Part shown: positions 15,698-19,487 of the stretch, in pieces | How the letters are laid out: the number at the start of each line of letters is the position of its first letter | Numbering within the stretch: the first letter of the stretch is position 1 | Assembly (NCBI GenBank): GCA_012032855.1 | Contig: JAAUQA010000006.1 | Span: 1-19,487 of the forward strand | From: Candidatus Competibacteraceae bacterium | GTDB taxonomy: Bacteria; Pseudomonadota; Gammaproteobacteria; Competibacterales; Competibacteraceae | Direction of reading: 5' to 3' | DNA: 19,487 nucleotides | Position numbers and translations under genes: made by a program | The notes under the pieces: model-generated | Seen by the model: only the letters and a program-made list of their open reading frames with translations | Told to the model about the DNA's origin: nothing | Databases searched by the model: none

Positions 15698-16049
15698 TTA
15701 TACGATGACGATTTGTCGGGGAATTCCAACTAGCAAAAGGGGGGCAAGGATTGCCTACGCCGCGTCGAATCCGATCCTCCAACTTGCGCCAATGGGTTGC
15801 CGCTTCGCCAAATTTGTCGGATACAAATGCATGCGCCCAACCTGCTTCGAATGAACCCCGGGATTTGGTACCGCGTTGTATGAGCTCTATTTGACGCCGA
15901 GTAGGGGAGTAATATTGGGATAGTGCCGCAACTTCATTGACTTGGTGCTTGCGTGCGAACTGCTCCACAAGATCCCGCAATGCGTCTTGCAACGATGAGC
16001 CGCGAGTGATGATTGCACCGATTGAGATTACGCCGTCCGCATGCAGACG
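15698..16049 (-). pseudogene. 3' half of a type II restriction endonuclease, BglII/BstYI-like (5' missing, frameshifted)
   Basis: Directly upstream of the methyltransferase, an open frame starts right after a TAG (16050-16052) beside the histidine-kinase stop. It contains DGVISIGAIITRGSSLQDAL, then KFGEAATHWRKLEDRI and GVGNPCP. From family knowledge this resembles the C-terminal part of BglII/BstYI-type enzymes (pattern KYGxSTTHxxKLxxRIxxGxGGxCP). If one base is removed from the six-G run at 15739-15744, the protein continues as CPLLLVGIPRQIVIV and stops at 15698, 17 bases before the methyltransferase ATG, a sensible R-M gene pair. Repaired length is 116 residues; complete relatives are roughly twice that, and the missing half would normally carry the catalytic residues. 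No start codon or Shine-Dalgarno sequence fits. Family assignment is moderate. Confidence 0.55.
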
Positions 16050-16052
16050 CTA

Positions 16053-19000
16053 TTATTTCCTATCGCGTTGGGCGGCTTCGCTAAAACCGATTTTATAGGT
16101 CGTTCCCCCGGTGCGATCGACATCCAGCGTACCGCGCAGCTGTTGAACCAGTGAGTTGACGATCATGAGTCCCAGCGATGCAGTCTGTTTGACATCCAGA
16201 TCCTCGGGCAGTCCCACCCCATCATCGGCAATGTGCAGGATAAACCGCCCATCCTCGCCCGTCTCTTCCAAGGCAATCCGAATGAGTCCATTGCGGTTAT
16301 TGGGGAAGGCGTATTTGATGCTGTTGGTGAACAGCTCATTGATAATTAGACCACAAGGGATCACGGTATCAATGCTCAACCAAACCGGAGGCATTTCGAT
16401 TTGTAATCTGACCCCGTGGTGATCGGCAGAATATGAGGTCAATAGATATCCAGTCAATTCCTCCACGTAACGAGCGAGGTCGATCTTACCCAGATCGTCT
16501 GTCTGATACAGTTGTTCATGGATGATGGCCATGGAACGAACCCGGTTCTGACTATCCCTAAGGATCGCCTGCATCCGGTGGTCTTCTACGTAATCAGACT
16601 GCAGATCAAGTAAACTGGAGATGATCTGCAAATTATTTTTGACCCGGTGATGGATTTCCTTGAGCAGCACCTCTTTCTCCCGCAACGAGTCTAAGACAAG
16701 TCTCTCAGCCCGCTTATACTCGGTGATATCTTCGTAGGTGCCAAGTACACCGATGATGTTTCCCGAGAGATGACGCAGGGGAACTTTGCTGGTACGCAAC
16801 CATATTTGCCGCCCATCCGGGGTAGTCTGGGGTTCTTCGAAATTCAACTTAGCTGTTCCTGACTCCATGACCTCACGATCGTCAGCTCGGTATAGCTCTT
16901 CCTCATCGTCCCAACATAGCTTGATCTGTTCCCGGTGCAGGAACGCTTCAGGGGTGTTGTACCCGGCGTCACGGGCAAAGAGCGTATTGCAACCCACGAC
17001 TGTTGACTCACGGTCCTTCCAGAAGACCCGCACCGGTATGGTTTCCAGTACGGTTCTAAACATTTCTTCGCGTTCCCGCAATGCCTGCTCGGCTTGCTTG
17101 CGTTCGGTGATGTCCTGAACAGTACCGAAGATACGTTTCACGTGCCCACTGCTATCGACATCCGGGCGACCGATTGCATGCAGGTGCTTTTGGGTGCCAT
17201 TTTCCAGAAAAGCGCGATGCTCAATAAAATACGCTTCATGCGTGCTGACGGACCGTTCGACAGCAGCCATGATTTCCTGGAATTCACAGGGATCCAGCAG
17301 ACTTGCGTAGCGCTCTAACGAAATTGCGGAACCAACTTCCATGCCGAAGATACGGTAAACCTCGTCGGACCAGCGAATAGCCTGTGTCCGTAGCTCGAAC
17401 TCGAAGTTTCCTAACTTGGCTAATGCCTGGGCCTCCCGAAGATTGGCTTCGCTTTGCCTGAGCGCCTCGTCCGCCAGCTTACGGGCGTTAATATCCTGGA
17501 ATACGCCACGTAATTTGACGACCTCATCGTTTTCGACAATGGGTTCACCGATGGCCCTTACCCATAGGCGGTTTTGTTGGCGGTGATAATCTGCAATTCA
17601 ACGTCGTAGGGCTGTCCTTTAATGGCATTCGCCACTGCTCGACGGATAAACGGGATATATTCCGGGGCGTAGAATTTCAGCCCTGCCTCCAGTTTAGGAA
17701 CATAATCGAACGGAACCTCATGGATGCGTTTGATCTCGTCAGTCCAATAAAGCTCGTCGGTGCGCAAATCCAACTCCCAACCGCCGATCTTGGCGATCTG
17801 ATTGGTGGCTTGCAGCAGGCCTTCACTGCGTATTAATGCTTCTTCGGCCCGTTTCTGTTCGGTAATGTCTTCCCCGGAACCGATGAGACTGGTAATAACG
17901 CCGTTGTCGTCGGTGATGAAATTATTGCTCCAGCGAATCAACCGCCGCTGTCCGCTGCGGGTAACGATATAATTGTCGTAATTCATCACGGGGAGCAAAT
18001 CTCCGCTCATAATGGAGGCAAACACCGTGCGTACTTGGACGCGTTGCTCCGGTGGAATAAAATTCTCGAACCAGTCACTGCCCAGAATTTCTGCTTCAGT
18101 TCCTCCCAATAGCTCGCAACCCTTGCGGTTGACCAGAATCACCCGTCCCTGCGTATCAAGTACAATGACCATGACGTTAATGGTTCTTAGGTAATGCTGC
18201 GCAGTTTCTTTCTCGCGTTTGAGGGCTTCGTTGGCGTCGCGTAGCTTGGCGGTGCGTGCAACGACACGCCGCTCAAGAAACTCATGCGAGCGGCGCAGCG
18301 CTTCTTCGGCGTTCTTCCGTTCGGTAATCTCGAAAGCCGCGCCGATCATGCGTACCGGCTGACCTGCTTCATCATGTAATAGCTTGCCGCTGTTGTTGAT
18401 CCAGTGCACGCTGCCGTCGGGCCACACCACCCGGAACTCGCTGCGGTAAGGGTTGCCGGTCTCTATCGCGCGCAATAATTCCTTCTCCACATACGCTCGG
18501 TCATCGGGATGAATCGTCTGCATCCAGTGTGCGTAGGTCACGTACTCATCTTGCAACGACAAGCCATACATCAGACGGTGAGCGGGAGAATAACGCGCCG
18601 TATCGGTAGCAATCGGCCAGTCCCAAGTGCCGATGCCCGCCGCGTCCTGGGTGACACGCAGCCATTCCTGGCCTTCGAAAATCACTTCCTGTGTTTGCAT
18701 TCGCTCGGTCACATCGGCTATCGAGCCGATAATCCGGACGACCTGGCCTCGCTGGTCGAACTCGACAAAATTGCAATCCTCGACCTGGATCCGTTTGCCG
18801 TCCCTACCAATCATACGGTAATGCTGGGCATGATTTGATTTGCCGTCAGCGATCGTTTGCTTGACAAATTCTTGAAAGAGATCGCGGTCCTCGGGGTCCA
18901 CTAAGTTGAGCCACCATTCGAGTTCGCCTCGTCGTTTCGCGCTATATCCCAATACGTCTTCAATGGCGCCGCCATACAAACCTTTGTTTTGTAAAGGATC

Positions 19001-19487
19001 GTATTCATAAATAACCAGACGGCGGGTTTGCGCCGCGCGTTCATAACGTTCGCGCCAAGCCAGCAAATCACGTTCCTGGGTCACATCCCCGCCCAATCGC
19101 GGCGATGTGGCATTGGCCGGTACTGTCCTTCAACCGGGTTTTTCGGGTGATCAATTGGCGGGTGGTGCCTTTTGAGTCGGTAATCGTTTCCTCGTTGACA
19201 TTCACCTCGCCGGTGGTCAGGACTGCGTCGTCCTTGGCCCAGAATACATCGGCTTCGTGTTGTGGAAAAATCGTAATCCGACTTGCCCAACAGCGCTTCG
19301 CGAGTCTGGTTGGCGACAGCGCAAAACGCGTCGTTGACGATGACCCAACGGTGTTCCGCATCCTTGAGGATGACGGGATCGGGCAGCGCATTGAGCAAGC
19401 CTTCAAGCAGTTCTTGCCGGTGGACAAGAGCGTCCAAGGTGTGTCGATAGCGTTGCTCCCGGCGAACCATGCGGACAGCAACCACGC
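16053..19487 (-). CDS. multi-PAS sensor histidine kinase, HisKA_2 type (N-terminus beyond window, three frameshifts)
   Basis: A single gene running off the right edge; repairing three indels gives 1143 residues within the window. It has about seven consecutive PAS/PAC units: 19407-19050, 19051-18690, 18677-18310, 18196-17840, 17833-17455, 17450-17085 and 17069-16713. Most end in a D-[IV]-[TN]-E-R-K type PAC tail (ITERKNAEEAL, ITEQKRAEEAL, ITERKQAEQAL). A coiled coil (18295-18200) lies between PAS units 3 and 4. The kinase core has the HisKA_2 motif LLKEIHHRVKNNLQIISSLL (phospho-His near 16652), N box NELFTNSIKYAF, DDGVG and LGLMIVNSLV. The first visible residues (VAVRMVRREQRY) look like the cytoplasmic end of a membrane segment (inference). 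Frame breaks are at 19266-19270, 19087-19090 and 17572-17575. The cognate regulator and signal are unknown. Confidence 0.9.

Noticed and set aside
14994..15992. A single fused 332-residue protein starting at TTG 15992
   Set aside because: The first ~104 codons match a restriction-enzyme remnant that is put in frame only by an extra base in a G run; ATG 15680 has its own ribosome binding site.
17343..17557. Gap between two separate histidine-kinase genes
   Set aside because: Translating the gap in the correct frame gives continuous PAS sequence (WVRAIGEPIVEND, FQDINARKLADEALR), joined by one extra A at 17572-17575.
1..19487. tRNA, rRNA, integrase or transposase genes
   Set aside because: I saw no cloverleaf-like tRNA sequence, rRNA motif or recombinase motif on either strand.

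Overview
The window looks like chromosomal DNA of a gammaproteobacterium. Evidence is the argC-erpA / M23 peptidase / tyrS neighbourhood, the glnA-ntrB-ntrC nitrogen cluster with NtrC-type sites, a long HEAT/DUF349 protein as in Pseudomonas and purple sulfur relatives, and moderate GC. I cannot name the genus.

Layout. 1-494: C-terminal part of a LuxR-type regulator (+). 508-1302: alpha/beta hydrolase (-). 1443-2432: stand-alone malonyltransferase-like protein (+). 2433-3170: AT-rich patch holding a small XRE regulator, a palindrome over its likely promoter, a tandem repeat and a hairpin. 3188-6053: one long HEAT/DUF349 gene (-). 6353-7856: argC and erpA (+). 7933-9249: membrane-anchored M23 peptidase (-), divergent from tyrS (9381-10586, +). 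10587-14966: nitrogen regulon, with an enhancer/sigma-54 type promoter, glnA, a strong terminator, a second NtrC-like palindrome, then overlapping ntrB and ntrC. 14994-16049: MT-A70 adenine methyltransferase preceded by the 3' half of what looks like its partner restriction endonuclease (-). 16053-19487: large multi-PAS histidine kinase (-), cut by the window end.

The dominant oddity is about 14 single-base frameshifts in 19.5 kb. They hit the LuxR fragment, the DUF349 gene (five), argC, erpA, ntrB, ntrC, the restriction-enzyme remnant and the histidine kinase (three). Most lie in short homopolymers, each is repaired by adding or removing one base, and the repaired genes have normal lengths and motifs. 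Several of the genes are normally essential or central (erpA, argC, ntrBC). I therefore read these as uncorrected sequencing or assembly indels rather than decay or programmed frameshifting, and I annotate those genes as single broken CDSs spanning their pieces. The 5' truncation of the restriction enzyme is different: it cannot be repaired by an indel.

Functionally, the best-supported circuit is nitrogen control. NtrB/NtrC probably act on paired NtrC sites about 130-160 bp upstream of a glnA promoter and on a palindrome ahead of ntrB. No wholly new system is evident. The most interesting leads are the restriction-enzyme remnant behind an apparently intact methyltransferase, the overlapping promoter architecture of glnA, the XRE patch, and the divergent acyltransferase.
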